40,170 nucleotides of DNA, taken from Oscillospiraceae bacterium. Its GTDB lineage: Bacteria > Bacillota > Clostridia > Oscillospirales > CAG-272. Below the pieces are notes generated by a model that did not search any database, was not told the DNA's origin, and saw only the letters and a program-made list of their open reading frames with translations. A program made the position numbers and the translations under genes. The first letter of the stretch is position 1. Every line of letters begins with the position of its first letter. Shown piece after piece: positions 31,495-39,290 of the stretch. The stretch is from NCBI GenBank assembly GCA_015064505.1, contig SVSB01000027.1, positions 1 to 40,170 on the forward strand, read 5' to 3'.

Positions 31495-32410
31495 AAGGCT
31501 CACCTCCCACGTGGTAGTGTAGATAAGCCTTGAATTTGTGCTCGCTTACCGTGCCTTTTTTAGCAAAGGGAGCGCAAAGCAGAAGGTCTATGCAGCTTTG
31601 CCATTCCGTTTCCTCGCGGATAATGCGGCTTTCTATTCCTTTTTCCGTCAGCGCAAGCACCTCAAAGGTTATTCCGTGCTTCAGAAGGTAATTGCCGTAG
31701 CACAGCAAACGGCTGAACTTTCTGTCAAGCTCTTCGGGGGTGCCGTTGATATCAAGAGTCAGTAGCGCAATGCCCTGATCAGGCTCCATGGGCTCTCGCA
31801 GCATCAGCTCGCCCGTCTTTTCCGATAGCTTCCAATGTATAAGGTTCAGCGTGTCTCCCGGGCGGTAAGGGCGTATTTCATGATCTTCCGAAAAACCGCC
31901 CCCGTGCTTTACCCGCAAAGAGCGAGCAAGCACGCCCTTGAATTCCTCGGGTATTGGGAGCTTTAAGCTCTTCGGCATTACCCGCACGATGGCGGAGGGC
32001 GCCTGCCTTACCTTGAATCGGAAAATACCCAGATAGTCGTAAACGGTCGTGCAGGTGGTGCTTACGGTAAGACCGCCGCAATGCTCGGCGGGGAGAGTGT
32101 CCCCGGGGCGGACTATCCATTTTTCGCCCGTTATGGGTTTGGTTATCTTTATTTTGTATCTGTAAGGCGGGCATCCCTTGGGAAAGCACGCCGTTACGGT
32201 CACGTTTGCCTCCGCGCCCTGCGCTATGCGCTCGGCAACCTCAAGCTTTATCCTCATCCTCAGTATGCTTCTGAGGCTCAAAGCAAGGGAAAGCCACGGA
32301 AGCATCAGCACCGCAAGAAAGATTATCCAAGAGATCCATTCCTCGTAGGCAACGTAAAAAACGAAGCTTGCTATTACGGCAATAAGGTATAATATCCTGT
32401 TTTTTGCCAT
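31484..32410 (-). CDS. DUF58 domain protein (MoxR-associated), copy B
   Basis: A 308-residue protein with two N-terminal membrane helices (about 5-50), then a beta-rich stretch and the DUF58 signature YRPGDTLNLIHWKLSEKTGELMLRE, followed by a VWA-like segment beginning LLTLDINGT. The start is the ATG at 32410, one base after the moxR-B stop codon (TGATATG); an upstream in-frame extension would overlap moxR and has no domain content. The product probably works with the MoxR ATPase upstream and the transglutaminase downstream. It is shorter than copy A (372) and not closely similar to it outside the signature. Confidence 0.88.
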   Translation of the reverse strand: MAKNRILYLIAVIASFVFYVAYEEWISWIIFLAVLMLPWLSLALSLRSILRMRIKLEVAERIAQGAEANVTVTACFPKGCPPYRYKIKITKPITGEKWIVRPGDTLPAEHCGGLTVSTTCTTVYDYLGIFRFKVRQAPSAIVRVMPKSLKLPIPEEFKGVLARSLRVKHGGGFSEDHEIRPYRPGDTLNLIHWKLSEKTGELMLREPMEPDQGIALLTLDINGTPEELDRKFSRLLCYGNYLLKHGITFEVLALTEKGIESRIIREETEWQSCIDLLLCAPFAKKGTVSEHKFKAYLHYHVGGEPYEA

Positions 32411-32411
32411 A

Positions 32412-33365
32412 TCAACGGGTTTTTGGAGCGGGGGTGCGCTCAAGTATATCGCGGAGCACGTCGTCAGCGGTTTTTCCCTGCGCTTCCGCCTTGGAGGAAA
32501 GAAGCAGACGGTGCGCCACGGTCCATATAAACACCTCGCGCACGTCGTCGGGTACCACGAAATCTCGTCCGTGCAGCTGTGCCGCCGCCTTTGCCATTGC
32601 GGTAACGGCAAGAGTAGCGCGGGGACTTGCACCGCGCGTAATATATTCGGAGCTTCTGGTTGCCGTAATAAGGGCAACCACGTATTTTACTATTGCCTCG
32701 TGCACGAAGGTCTTTTCCACCTCCGCCTGCAGGGCGGCAAGCTCGCCTCGGCTCATCAGCGGCTTAAGAGCCTTCAAGGGATTGGTGCCTTGGCGGTTTA
32801 ATACCATAGCCATCTCGTCCTCGGGATTCGGATATCCCAGGCTGAGGCGCACCGCAAATCGGTCCATCTGGCTGTCGGGCAGCATCTGGGTACCTGCGGC
32901 GCCCGTGGGGTTTTGGGTGGCGATAACGGTAAAGGGCCGGGGCAGTGGGTGGCTTACGCCGTCCACGGTCACCTGCCCCTCCTCCATGGCTTCAAGAAGA
33001 GCTGACTGGGTACGGGAGGTTGCACGGTTCAGTTCGTCCGCCAAAAAAAGATTGCACACCACAGCGCCCTTTTGGTAGCGCATTTCCCCCGTGCTTTTAT
33101 CGGGTATCGAGTATCCCGTTACGTCAGAGGGCAGAACGTCGGGGGTGAACTGTACTCGGCTGTAATCAAGATCAAGCACCCGCGAAAAGGCAAGGGCCAT
33201 GGTCGTTTTGCCGACACCGGGCACGTCCTCAAGGAGTATATGCCCCTTCGCAAGAATTGCCGTAAGCACCTGTCGGAGCACGGTATCCTTTCCAACAACA
33301 ACGCCGCGCACCTGCGCAAGTATATTATGGGCGTATAAAGCCGCGGTATTATCTTTCGTTTTCAT
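32412..33365 (-). CDS. MoxR-family AAA+ ATPase, copy B
   Basis: A 317-residue MoxR-type ATPase. Walker A is EDVPGVGKT (about 46-54), Walker B LFLADELNRA, sensor 1 VIATQNPTGAAGTQ, LPDSQMDRF follows, and the C-terminal lid has GASPRATLAVTAMAKAAA with DFVVPDDVREVFIWTVAHRL. It heads an overlapping moxR-DUF58-transglutaminase operon. SD is GGGGGA before the ATG. Compared with copy A (16176-17135) it has the same organisation with different local residues (GVGKT versus GTGKT), so the two look like an old duplication or separate acquisitions. Confidence 0.92.
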   Translation of the reverse strand: MKTKDNTAALYAHNILAQVRGVVVGKDTVLRQVLTAILAKGHILLEDVPGVGKTTMALAFSRVLDLDYSRVQFTPDVLPSDVTGYSIPDKSTGEMRYQKGAVVCNLFLADELNRATSRTQSALLEAMEEGQVTVDGVSHPLPRPFTVIATQNPTGAAGTQMLPDSQMDRFAVRLSLGYPNPEDEMAMVLNRQGTNPLKALKPLMSRGELAALQAEVEKTFVHEAIVKYVVALITATRSSEYITRGASPRATLAVTAMAKAAAQLHGRDFVVPDDVREVFIWTVAHRLLLSSKAEAQGKTADDVLRDILERTPAPKTR

Positions 33366-33396
33366 ATATGTCCCCCGTAAAAAGTCTTGTGAGATA

Positions 33397-33402
33397 AGTA
33401 TA
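33397..33402 (-). promoter_or_regulatory. Extended -10 promoter of moxR operon B
   Basis: On the minus strand TGTTATACT gives TATACT with a TG one base upstream (extended -10). The -35 region (TTTATT, 17 bases upstream) is poor. Confidence 0.5.
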
Positions 33403-33459
33403 ACATATAATTATGAACAAATAAAGAAGCGCGAGAAATGTTATGATCCTTCCGTGATA

Positions 33460-33600
33460 CGGTGTAGGGGCGAACTGCGTTCGCCTGCGGAAATATAAAA
33501 ATCGGCAGAGAAAACAAGTTTTCTGCCGAGATCTATGCATTGTGGACCGTCGAGGACGCCGGTCCCTACCTGATCGAGAAAGTTGTATAGTATCATTGCT
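33460..33600. repeat. Palindromic repeat units
   Basis: Units include GTAGGGGCGAACTGCGTTCGCC (two halves about 33463-33486), a CGGCAGA..TCTGCCG hairpin (about 33503-33528) like that at 377-404, and GGACCGTCGAGGACGCCGGTCCCTAC (about 33543-33568), which recurs near 37789. No gene seen. Confidence 0.65.
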
Positions 33601-33635
33601 TAAAAGATATATCAACAAAAACTTGGATCATTGCA

Positions 33636-33747
33636 GATGTATTATTCATTATTCATCAGCGAAGCGACTTCATTATTCATTATTCATTAGAAAAGTCGCG
33701 AAGATCAATGAATAATGAATAATGAAAAATGAATAATGAATAATACA
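33636..33747. repeat. ATTATTC-rich inverted repeat
   Basis: Several ATTATTC units on the left and their complements GAATAAT on the right form a ~110-bp palindrome. The outer ends TGTATTATTCATTATTCAT and its exact complement bracket a small AAGTCGC-type core. The GAATAAT unit also occurs at 16020-16043 and 37825-37866. Confidence 0.75.
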
Positions 33748-33781
33748 AAAAGAAAAAGCCGCTAACGCGACTTTTCTTTTT
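33746..33781 (-). terminator. Terminator of the tRNA-Leu gene
   Basis: AAAAAGAAAAGTCGC / GTTA / GCGGCTTTTTCTTTTT on the minus strand, directly after the encoded CCA: a hairpin with a T-rich tail. Confidence 0.75.
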
Positions 33782-33867
33782 GGTGCCGGTGACGGGGGTC
33801 GAACCCGTACGGTATCGCTACCACCGGATTTTGAGTCCGGCACGTCTGCCAATTCCATCACACCGGC
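33781..33867 (-). tRNA. tRNA-Leu (anticodon CAA)
   Basis: An 87-nt type II tRNA including encoded CCA. Acceptor stem GCCGGTG pairs with CACCGGC before ACCA. The D-arm contains GGAATTGGCAGAC. The anticodon arm is CCGGA, loop CTCAAAA, TCCGG with CAA at the anticodon, reading UUG. A long variable arm and the T-arm with GTTCGACCC follow. The long variable arm fits leucine. Repeats begin about 10 bp upstream of its 5' end and no clear promoter is visible. Confidence 0.96.
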
Positions 33868-33879
33868 TTTTCTCTTGAA

Positions 33880-34170
33880 ATTTTCCCGTATACTTCGTAA
33901 CGTGCGACAAGCACGATCTCGACGTACACCGGTACGTCATCGTCCGAGCTTATCTTCGTTCCTCGTCTACGAAACAAATTTCTGCGCCCAAGCTATATTG
34001 GGTATTTTGTACTCTTTTCAGCTTGACGTATGTAAATACGCCTGCGCTTTGCTTGCTCTCTTGCACCTCGTCTGCAAATAATTTTTCTGCGCCCAAGCTA
34101 TATTTGGGTATTTAGACTTCGTTCCTCGTCTACGAAACAAATTTCTGCGCCCAAGCTATATTGGGTACTT
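33880..34170 (+). repeat. Tandem array of CCTCGTCTAC/TTTCTGCGCCC repeat units
   Basis: Opens with CCGTATACTTCG (like the 26-kb repeats) and a GACGTAC..GTACGTC hairpin. Then three units of CCTCGTCTACGAAACAA-type sequence followed by TTTCTGCGCCCAAGCTATA and TTGGG at about 33961, 34066 and 34124; a shortened fourth lies at 34265. Small CGTAT/GTAA/ATACG and CATAC/GTATG hairpins lie between units. The gap 33868-34436 holds this array, a gene-less DUF559-type element and a terminator hairpin, but no gene. Confidence 0.8.
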
Positions 34171-34209
34171 AAATATTCTCGGCTCAACATACGTTTGTAT
34201 GCCTTCGCC

Positions 34210-34371
34210 AAGGCTCCCTCTTGAGGGGGCTCCCGCGAAGCGGGTGGAGGAGTTTTCTTGCCTTCCTCGTCTACAGAAAAATTTCTGCGGAAAAGAGTTT
34301 GGTTATTGAACTTTGCTTTTTTACTCCTTCCACCGCAAGCGGTCCCCCTCCCTCAATGAGGGAGGCTCAAA
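34210..34371. mobile_element. Gene-less derivative of the DUF559 element (MITE-like), copy 3
   Basis: 162 bp with inverted arms of the same two-hairpin plan as 52-352 and 6183-6667. Left arm: CCCTC/TT/GAGGG then CCCGC/GAA/GCGGG then TGGAGGAG. Right arm (complement): CCTCCCTC/ATT/GAGGGAGG then ACCGC/TT/GCGGT then GGAAGGAG. The ~70-bp centre has no DUF559 remnant; it contains one CCTCGTCTAC repeat unit instead. Confidence 0.65.
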
Positions 34372-34395
34372 GGAGCCGCTCCTACAGGATTACAT

Positions 34396-34421
34396 TCCCC
34401 GATGCCTTGCGGCATCGGGGA
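34396..34421 (-). terminator. Hairpin downstream of ispH-rpsA, probable terminator
   Basis: An 11-bp perfect stem TCCCCGATGCC / GGCATCGGGGA with loop GCAA on the minus strand, 15 bp past the stop. It lacks a T-run, so termination may be inefficient or Rho-aided. Confidence 0.6.
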
Positions 34422-34436
34422 TATGTATTGACTTGA

Positions 34437-36455
34437 TTACTCAGCGTCCTCGCCTGCGGGAGCTTCCTCGGTGCCCTCGGCATCCTCTGCAGCAGCATTC
34501 TTAAGGTCGTTAAGAAGTGCGCGGATGGAAAGGCTTACCTTGTGGTTCTCCTCGTCGATAGCGGTGATCTTAACGTTTACAACGTCACCGATCTTGAGCT
34601 CGTCCTCGGGCTTCTCGATCTTGTGATCAGCGATCTGAGAAATGTGGATAAGACCGTCAACGCCGTCGATGATCTCTGCAAATGCTCCGAAGGGAAGCAG
34701 GCTTACGATCTTAACGGGGATAACGTCGCCAACCTTGTTCTGTGCAGCAAATACGAACCAGGTGTTCATCTCGGGAGTCTTGTAGCCCAGAGAGATGCGG
34801 CGCTTCTCAACGTCGAAGGACTTAACGAATACTTCGATCTCGTCGCCAACGCTGACTACTTCGCTGGGGTGCTTGATGCGCTTCCAGGAAAGCTCGGTGT
34901 TGTGAACCATTCCGTCCACGCCGCCGATGTCAACGAATGCGCCAAAGCCGGTAAGGCTCTTAACGCGGCCAACGTAGTGCTTGCCCTCTTCGATATTTGC
35001 CCAAACCTCTGCCTCGCGTGCCTTCTTCTCCTCGTCTGCAACGGAACGGATGGAGCCGTAAGCGTGGCGGCGGGTAGCGTTGATATCGATAATGCGAAGC
35101 TTCTCAACCTTGCCAACGAGTGCGGTAAGGTCTGCATCCTTGGGAAGACCGGTGTGACGGCCGGGAATGAACACGCGGTTGCCGTTTACGATAGCGATAA
35201 CGCCGCCGCGAACAGCCTCGGTGATCTTGCCCTCAAGGATCTCGCCGCTTTCCTTTGCGGCAACGATGGTGCTCCAGTTCTTCATGGAGTCAACTCTCTT
35301 CTTGGAAAGAGTAGCCATACCCTCGATGTCGCTGACCTTGATTACGAATGCCTCAAAGGTATCGCCAACCTTGTAAAGGTCTTCGAGCTTAGCCGCGGGA
35401 TCGTCGGTAACCTGGTCTCTCGGAATAACACCGGTAACCTTGGCACCGATGTCAACGCCAAGCTCGCCTGCAGTTACGGAAGTAACTATGCAGGGAACCA
35501 CATCTCCTGTATTTAATGTTTTGAGAGAGCTTTCAAGCAGCTCCTCAAAATTTTCCATGCTGATTTCATTAGTCATCTTGTTTACAACCTCCTCAATTAT
35601 CACTCCCGGCGTAGATGCTCCTGCGGCGATCCCCACCCTTGCGGCTCCTTCAAATTGCCGCGGTAAGAGCTCGCTCGCGGTTTCGATCCACACGGTATTC
35701 GGGCAATGGGCGGCGGCAGTATCGTACAGCTTCTTGGAATTTGAGCTGGACCTTCCGCCAATGACGATCATCCCGTCCGAGTGCCGTGCAAGCTCCGCTG
35801 CATCTGCTTGCCTTTTTTCGGTGATACTACATATTGTATCAAAGATTTCTGCATTTGTACATAGGTTTTTGATTTTTTTTTGACTTTTTTTCCACAGATT
35901 TGTGCTTTGCGTGGTCTGTGAAACGGCAATTACCCGTTTTTTTCCTTCCGTATCTGCAAAAATTCTTTCATCGATCCCCTCCGGATCGGAAAAAACTATA
36001 ACTTTTCCCTTGGCGTGGCCCTTGATGCCCTCAACCTCGGGGTGACTTTCGGTGCCGAAAAGCAGCAGCAGAGTATCATCTGCGGTGTTTTCCTCCACGA
36101 TATCGTGAATGCGGCGCACGAAGGTGCAGGTCATATCCCTCACCTCAAAGCGGCCGTGCTCGCGGCAAAGCCTGCGCAAAAGCTCCTCCGTTTCGCGGCT
36201 TACTCCGTGAGCGCGGATAAACAGCACGGTCTGCTTGCCGCCGTCGCTTTCTCTTGCAAGCCTCTCAATATCCTCTACCTCAACGGTAAGCACGCCCTTT
36301 TCTTCAAGCATATCCATATACGTGCGGTTGTGGATAAGCTCTCCCAGCACGCAGATACGCACGCCATCGTCCTTTGCAAGGGCCTTTTCTATTTCCCGCG
36401 TTGCGCGGAGTACCCCGGGACAAAAGCCCGAGCTTTCAAGTACCTTCAGCTCCAA
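34437..36455 (-). CDS. ispH: IspH (HMBPP reductase)–ribosomal protein S1 fusion
   Basis: A 672-residue bifunctional protein. Residues 1-285 are IspH, the Fe-S enzyme that makes isopentenyl and dimethylallyl diphosphate at the end of the MEP pathway. The three cluster cysteines are Cys12 (FCPGV), Cys110 (MTCTF) and Cys209 (TICSIT), with His42, His83 and His138 nearby. From about 310 on there are four S1 RNA-binding repeats (for example GKVTGVIPRDQV, GNRVFIPGRHTG, GFGAFVDIGGVDGMVH, PFGAFAEIIDGVDGLIH), ending in a Glu/Ala-rich tail. This fusion is well known in Clostridia. The reading frame is continuous, so the join is real. Its start overlaps plsC by 10 bp. Confidence 0.95.
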   Translation of the reverse strand: MELKVLESSGFCPGVLRATREIEKALAKDDGVRICVLGELIHNRTYMDMLEEKGVLTVEVEDIERLARESDGGKQTVLFIRAHGVSRETEELLRRLCREHGRFEVRDMTCTFVRRIHDIVEENTADDTLLLLFGTESHPEVEGIKGHAKGKVIVFSDPEGIDERIFADTEGKKRVIAVSQTTQSTNLWKKSQKKIKNLCTNAEIFDTICSITEKRQADAAELARHSDGMIVIGGRSSSNSKKLYDTAAAHCPNTVWIETASELLPRQFEGAARVGIAAGASTPGVIIEEVVNKMTNEISMENFEELLESSLKTLNTGDVVPCIVTSVTAGELGVDIGAKVTGVIPRDQVTDDPAAKLEDLYKVGDTFEAFVIKVSDIEGMATLSKKRVDSMKNWSTIVAAKESGEILEGKITEAVRGGVIAIVNGNRVFIPGRHTGLPKDADLTALVGKVEKLRIIDINATRRHAYGSIRSVADEEKKAREAEVWANIEEGKHYVGRVKSLTGFGAFVDIGGVDGMVHNTELSWKRIKHPSEVVSVGDEIEVFVKSFDVEKRRISLGYKTPEMNTWFVFAAQNKVGDVIPVKIVSLLPFGAFAEIIDGVDGLIHISQIADHKIEKPEDELKIGDVVNVKITAIDEENHKVSLSIRALLNDLKNAAAEDAEGTEEAPAGEDAE

Positions 36456-37093
36456 CTGCCCGTTTCCTCCATTTCGCAGGTGCGCAAAAACAGGTTCTTC
36501 ATAGCTTCGTTGTTGGTTTCTCCGTACTCTCCGAAGCTTTCGGGATATACGGGATTGCCGACTATTATCTCCATTTTGGAGAAAAATCGCACGCGGCGGT
36601 TCTTTGCCTTGATATAAACGGGGATTATGGGCGCGTTTGCCTTTCTTGCAACCAGCATAGCTCCCCCGTGCACCTCCGTTTCCCTTGGGTCAACTCCCGG
36701 ATTGCGGTGCCCCTGTGGGAAAATAACGGCACATTCCCCCGCTTCTGCGGCGGCAATAGCCGTTTTGATGGCACCCACGTCTCCTTTTTTTCGATCCACG
36801 GGATAAGCGCCGAGTGCGCGGAAAAGAACCCCGAGCGGCCAGAAGAAAAGCTCCTTCTTTGCCATATATTTAAGCACCCTGCCGCGAAAAACGCAGGCGA
36901 TCACGGGTATATCGGCAAAGGAGATGTGATTCGGGCATATAACGCACCCGCCTTCGGGCAGTGTGGTGCTTCCCTTTGCCGTATGGGGCCACAAAAACTC
37001 CGCAAGACCGTGGAAGGTGGCTACGAAGTTCGTGTAAAAGCGGCTTGTTTTTTCTTCTTTTTTATTCTGCGATAAGCTTTTTCTCTCGGACAA
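36446..37093 (-). CDS. plsC: 1-acyl-sn-glycerol-3-phosphate acyltransferase
   Basis: A 215-residue PlsC-family enzyme that acylates lysophosphatidate to phosphatidate at the membrane. The catalytic NH-x4-D is NHISFAD (residues 55-61). The glycerophosphate-binding motif is FPQGHRNPG, a variant of FPEGTR, and APIIPVYI is motif IV. The only upstream start in frame is a TTG at 37093, inside the cmk gene, with GAGG about 9 bases before it; no usable ATG precedes the catalytic motif. It overlaps cmk by 32 bp and ispH by 10 bp, so translation is tightly linked. Confidence 0.88.
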   Translation of the reverse strand: MSERKSLSQNKKEEKTSRFYTNFVATFHGLAEFLWPHTAKGSTTLPEGGCVICPNHISFADIPVIACVFRGRVLKYMAKKELFFWPLGVLFRALGAYPVDRKKGDVGAIKTAIAAAEAGECAVIFPQGHRNPGVDPRETEVHGGAMLVARKANAPIIPVYIKAKNRRVRFFSKMEIIVGNPVYPESFGEYGETNNEAMKNLFLRTCEMEETGSWS

Positions 37094-37745
37094 AGCGAAT
37101 TACCTCGTCTATAGTTTCCTGCAGGTTTATTTTTGAGTTATCAAGAAGTACGGCGTCCTCGGCAGGTGCAAGGGGTGCAACGTCGCGGCTGCTGTCTCTT
37201 TCGTCCCGCTCCTTCTGCTGGGCGATAAGCTCCTCAACGGAGGTCTCAATGCCCTTTTCCTTCAGCTCCGCATATCTGCGCCTTGCGCGTGCCTCGGCGC
37301 TTGCGGTAAGAAATATCTTAAGATCCGCATCGGGCAGGATCACGGTGCCGATGTCTCTGCCGTCCATAATAACGTCTCTCTTGTCCGCTATCTCTCTCTG
37401 CAGGGAGAAAAGGAATTTTCTCACCTCGGGAACAGCGGAAACGGAGGAGGCGTAATGGGAGACCTCGGGGGTGCGTATCTTGTCCGTAACGTCCTCGCCG
37501 CAAAGGTAAACGTGCTGTGAGCCGTTTTCGTTGGTCATCTCAACCGTCAGAGTGGGAAGCAGGGCGATAATGCCCTCTTTATCGTCGGCGTCTACGCCGT
37601 TTCGTATGGTGTGCAGACCCACGGTGCGGTAAAGGGCACCCGTGTCAACGTAAGTAAGTCCGAGCTTGGCGGCAACACCCTTGGCAAGGCTGCTTTTTCC
37701 TGCGCCGCTGGGGCCGTCAATGGCAATTTTTAAGGTTTTTTTCAT
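37062..37745 (-). CDS. cmk: Cytidylate kinase
   Basis: Phosphorylates CMP and dCMP to the diphosphates; 227 residues, standard. The P-loop is IDGPSGAGKSS (about 9-19). YVDTGALYR binds the nucleotide, DGRDIGTVILPDAD and FLTASAEARARRRY are the NMP-binding and lid regions, and RDSSRDVAPL is the typical late motif. SD AAAAGG precedes the ATG. It lies downstream of rpiR and yhiN and upstream of plsC and ispH-rpsA, a gene order often seen in Clostridia. A repeat cluster separates it from yhiN. Confidence 0.96.
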   Translation of the reverse strand: MKKTLKIAIDGPSGAGKSSLAKGVAAKLGLTYVDTGALYRTVGLHTIRNGVDADDKEGIIALLPTLTVEMTNENGSQHVYLCGEDVTDKIRTPEVSHYASSVSAVPEVRKFLFSLQREIADKRDVIMDGRDIGTVILPDADLKIFLTASAEARARRRYAELKEKGIETSVEELIAQQKERDERDSSRDVAPLAPAEDAVLLDNSKINLQETIDEVIRFVREKKLIAE

Positions 37746-37784
37746 TTGTTTTGTCCTTTTATGATATTTGCGGGAATGCGAGGT

Positions 37785-38059
37785 GCGGACCGTCCGGGAG
37801 GCCGGTCCCTACGGGTTGCGAGTAATGAAGAATGAAGAATGAATAATGAATAATGAAGAATGAAGAATTAAGGTGGAAAACCGCCTTGCGGTTTTCATCC
37901 TTATCTGTTATTTACGGGCGAACGCAGTTCGCCCCTACACACGGACGACCGATCATAGCCTCCAAAGGAGGCTGCTCCCGTTGGTCGCGTCTATCTCGCT
38001 CACGCGAGATACGGTTCGATGGTCGCCCCTACACGCGAACGCCAATGGTCGCCCCGCGT
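37785..38059. repeat. Composite palindromic repeat cluster between yhiN and cmk
   Basis: Modules in order: GGACCGTCCGGGAGGCCGGTCC (37789-, halves of a palindrome), a GAAGAAT/GAATAAT tract (37825-37866), a GAAAACCG/CGGTTTTC hairpin, GGGCGAAC..GTTCGCCC, CGGACGACC, a GCCTCC/AAA/GGAGGC hairpin, and TATCTCGC/TCAC/GCGAGATA (37992-38011; the loop is GTGA on the minus strand). The last hairpin and its GACGCGACC flank are the reverse-strand relatives of those at 26077 and 26266. The middle modules match 16020-16140. The 314-bp gap has no gene. Confidence 0.8.
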
Positions 38060-39289
38060 TTATGACCACGCAATGCTTCGTGCGGCTTGTGCCGCCGTGG
38101 AGAACGCTATCTGCAGATTATATCCGCCCGTGAGCGCGTCGCAGTCGATAGCTTCCCCCGCAAAGTAAAGACCGGGGCAGAGCTTGGATTCCATGGTTTT
38201 GGGATTTATTTCCTTTACGGAAACGCCCCCTGCGGTAATTACCGCCTCGTACACGGGGCGCGTGCGGGAAAGTCGGATGGGGAAGCGCTTCATCAGCTCC
38301 ACCATGCGCCGTCTTTCTTCCTTTGTAATAGAATTTGCCTTTCTGTGCTTGTCTATGCCCGCAAGCCGTGCAAAGCACTCGATCATTTTGGCGGGAAGGA
38401 GGCCCGAGAGGATGTTTATCAGATCCTTGTTGGGCGCCGCACCCAGATCCGAGAGGATGCGTGCGTCAAGCTTACCCTCGTCAAGGGCAGGCTTAAGGTC
38501 GATATAAGCGGTAAGCGAGGGAATATCCTCGTCTCTTATATGGGCGCTGGCGGAAAGCACCATGGGGCCGCTGATGCCGAAATGGGTGAACAGCATCTCC
38601 CCGAAATCCTCGTAAAGAGGCTTTTTGCCGCCGTTTTCTATTTTAAGAGCCACGTTCTTAAGGGAAAGGCCCATCATCTCCGCGCAAAGTGCGCGGTCCT
38701 TCGCCTCAATGGGTACGAGAGAGCCGCGCAAAGGCACGATGCTGTGTCCAAGAGCTTCCGCAAAGCGGAGTCCGTCGCCCGTAGAGCCCGTCAGGGGGTA
38801 GGAAACGCCGCCCGTGGCCATAAGCACCGTATCAAAAAGCTCCTTGCCCTTGGGGGAAGTGATCCTGAAGCCCTCCTCCGTCTTTTCAACGGCGTGTACG
38901 GGGCAAAGCAGTCTGATATCTGCACCGCTTGCGTATTTTTTAAGGGCATCCACGATGTCGTAGGACTTCTGGGATGCGGGGAATACGCGCCTGCCTCTTT
39001 CCGTAACCAAAGGAACGCCCAGGCCTTCAAAGAGAGCCTTAACGTCCTCGGGGGAAAAAGCGGAAACGGCACCGTAAAGAAATCGGGGATTGGATATGAC
39101 GTTATTAAGGATCTCCCGTGGCTCGCAATCGTTTGTCAGATTGCATCTGCCCTTGCCCGTAATGGCAAGCTTTCTTCCCACGGCCTTGTTTTTTTCAAAT
39201 ACCGTGACTCTTGCCTCGGGGCACAGCTCCTTTATCATTCCCGCCGCAAGAAGCCCTGCGGCGCCCGCGCCGATAATACATATACGCAT
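38060..39289 (-). CDS. NAD(P)/FAD-dependent oxidoreductase, YhiN/HI0933 family
   Basis: A 409-residue flavoprotein of the HI0933/YhiN family. The FAD-binding Rossmann motif is IIGAGAAGLLAAG at residues 5-17, followed by the family mark GRKLAITGKGRCNLTN. Others are GVSYPLTGSTGDGLRFAEALGH, LFTHFGISGPMVL, VITAGGVSVKEINPKTMESK and GLYFAGEAIDCDALTGGYNLQIAFSTA. Length and motifs are complete. Its reaction is not firmly known. The start is one base after the stop of the RpiR-type regulator, so the two are cotranscribed and coupled. Confidence 0.92.
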   Translation of the reverse strand: MRICIIGAGAAGLLAAGMIKELCPEARVTVFEKNKAVGRKLAITGKGRCNLTNDCEPREILNNVISNPRFLYGAVSAFSPEDVKALFEGLGVPLVTERGRRVFPASQKSYDIVDALKKYASGADIRLLCPVHAVEKTEEGFRITSPKGKELFDTVLMATGGVSYPLTGSTGDGLRFAEALGHSIVPLRGSLVPIEAKDRALCAEMMGLSLKNVALKIENGGKKPLYEDFGEMLFTHFGISGPMVLSASAHIRDEDIPSLTAYIDLKPALDEGKLDARILSDLGAAPNKDLINILSGLLPAKMIECFARLAGIDKHRKANSITKEERRRMVELMKRFPIRLSRTRPVYEAVITAGGVSVKEINPKTMESKLCPGLYFAGEAIDCDALTGGYNLQIAFSTAAQAARSIAWS

Positions 39290-39290
39290 A

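Noticed and set aside
31484-32677. Longer DUF58 protein starting upstream at 32677
   Set aside because: The extra ~89 residues would overlap moxR-B, have no domain content, and the ATG at 32410 sits one base after the moxR stop.
33673-33861. 62-codon minus-strand reading frame ending in a Pro/Lys-rich stretch
   Set aside because: It lies over the tRNA-Leu gene and its terminator; such frames are a common artefact of tRNA-Leu sequence.
33880-34170. CRISPR-like array
   Set aside because: Units are few, of uneven spacing and internally palindromic, with no constant repeat/spacer lengths and no cas genes.
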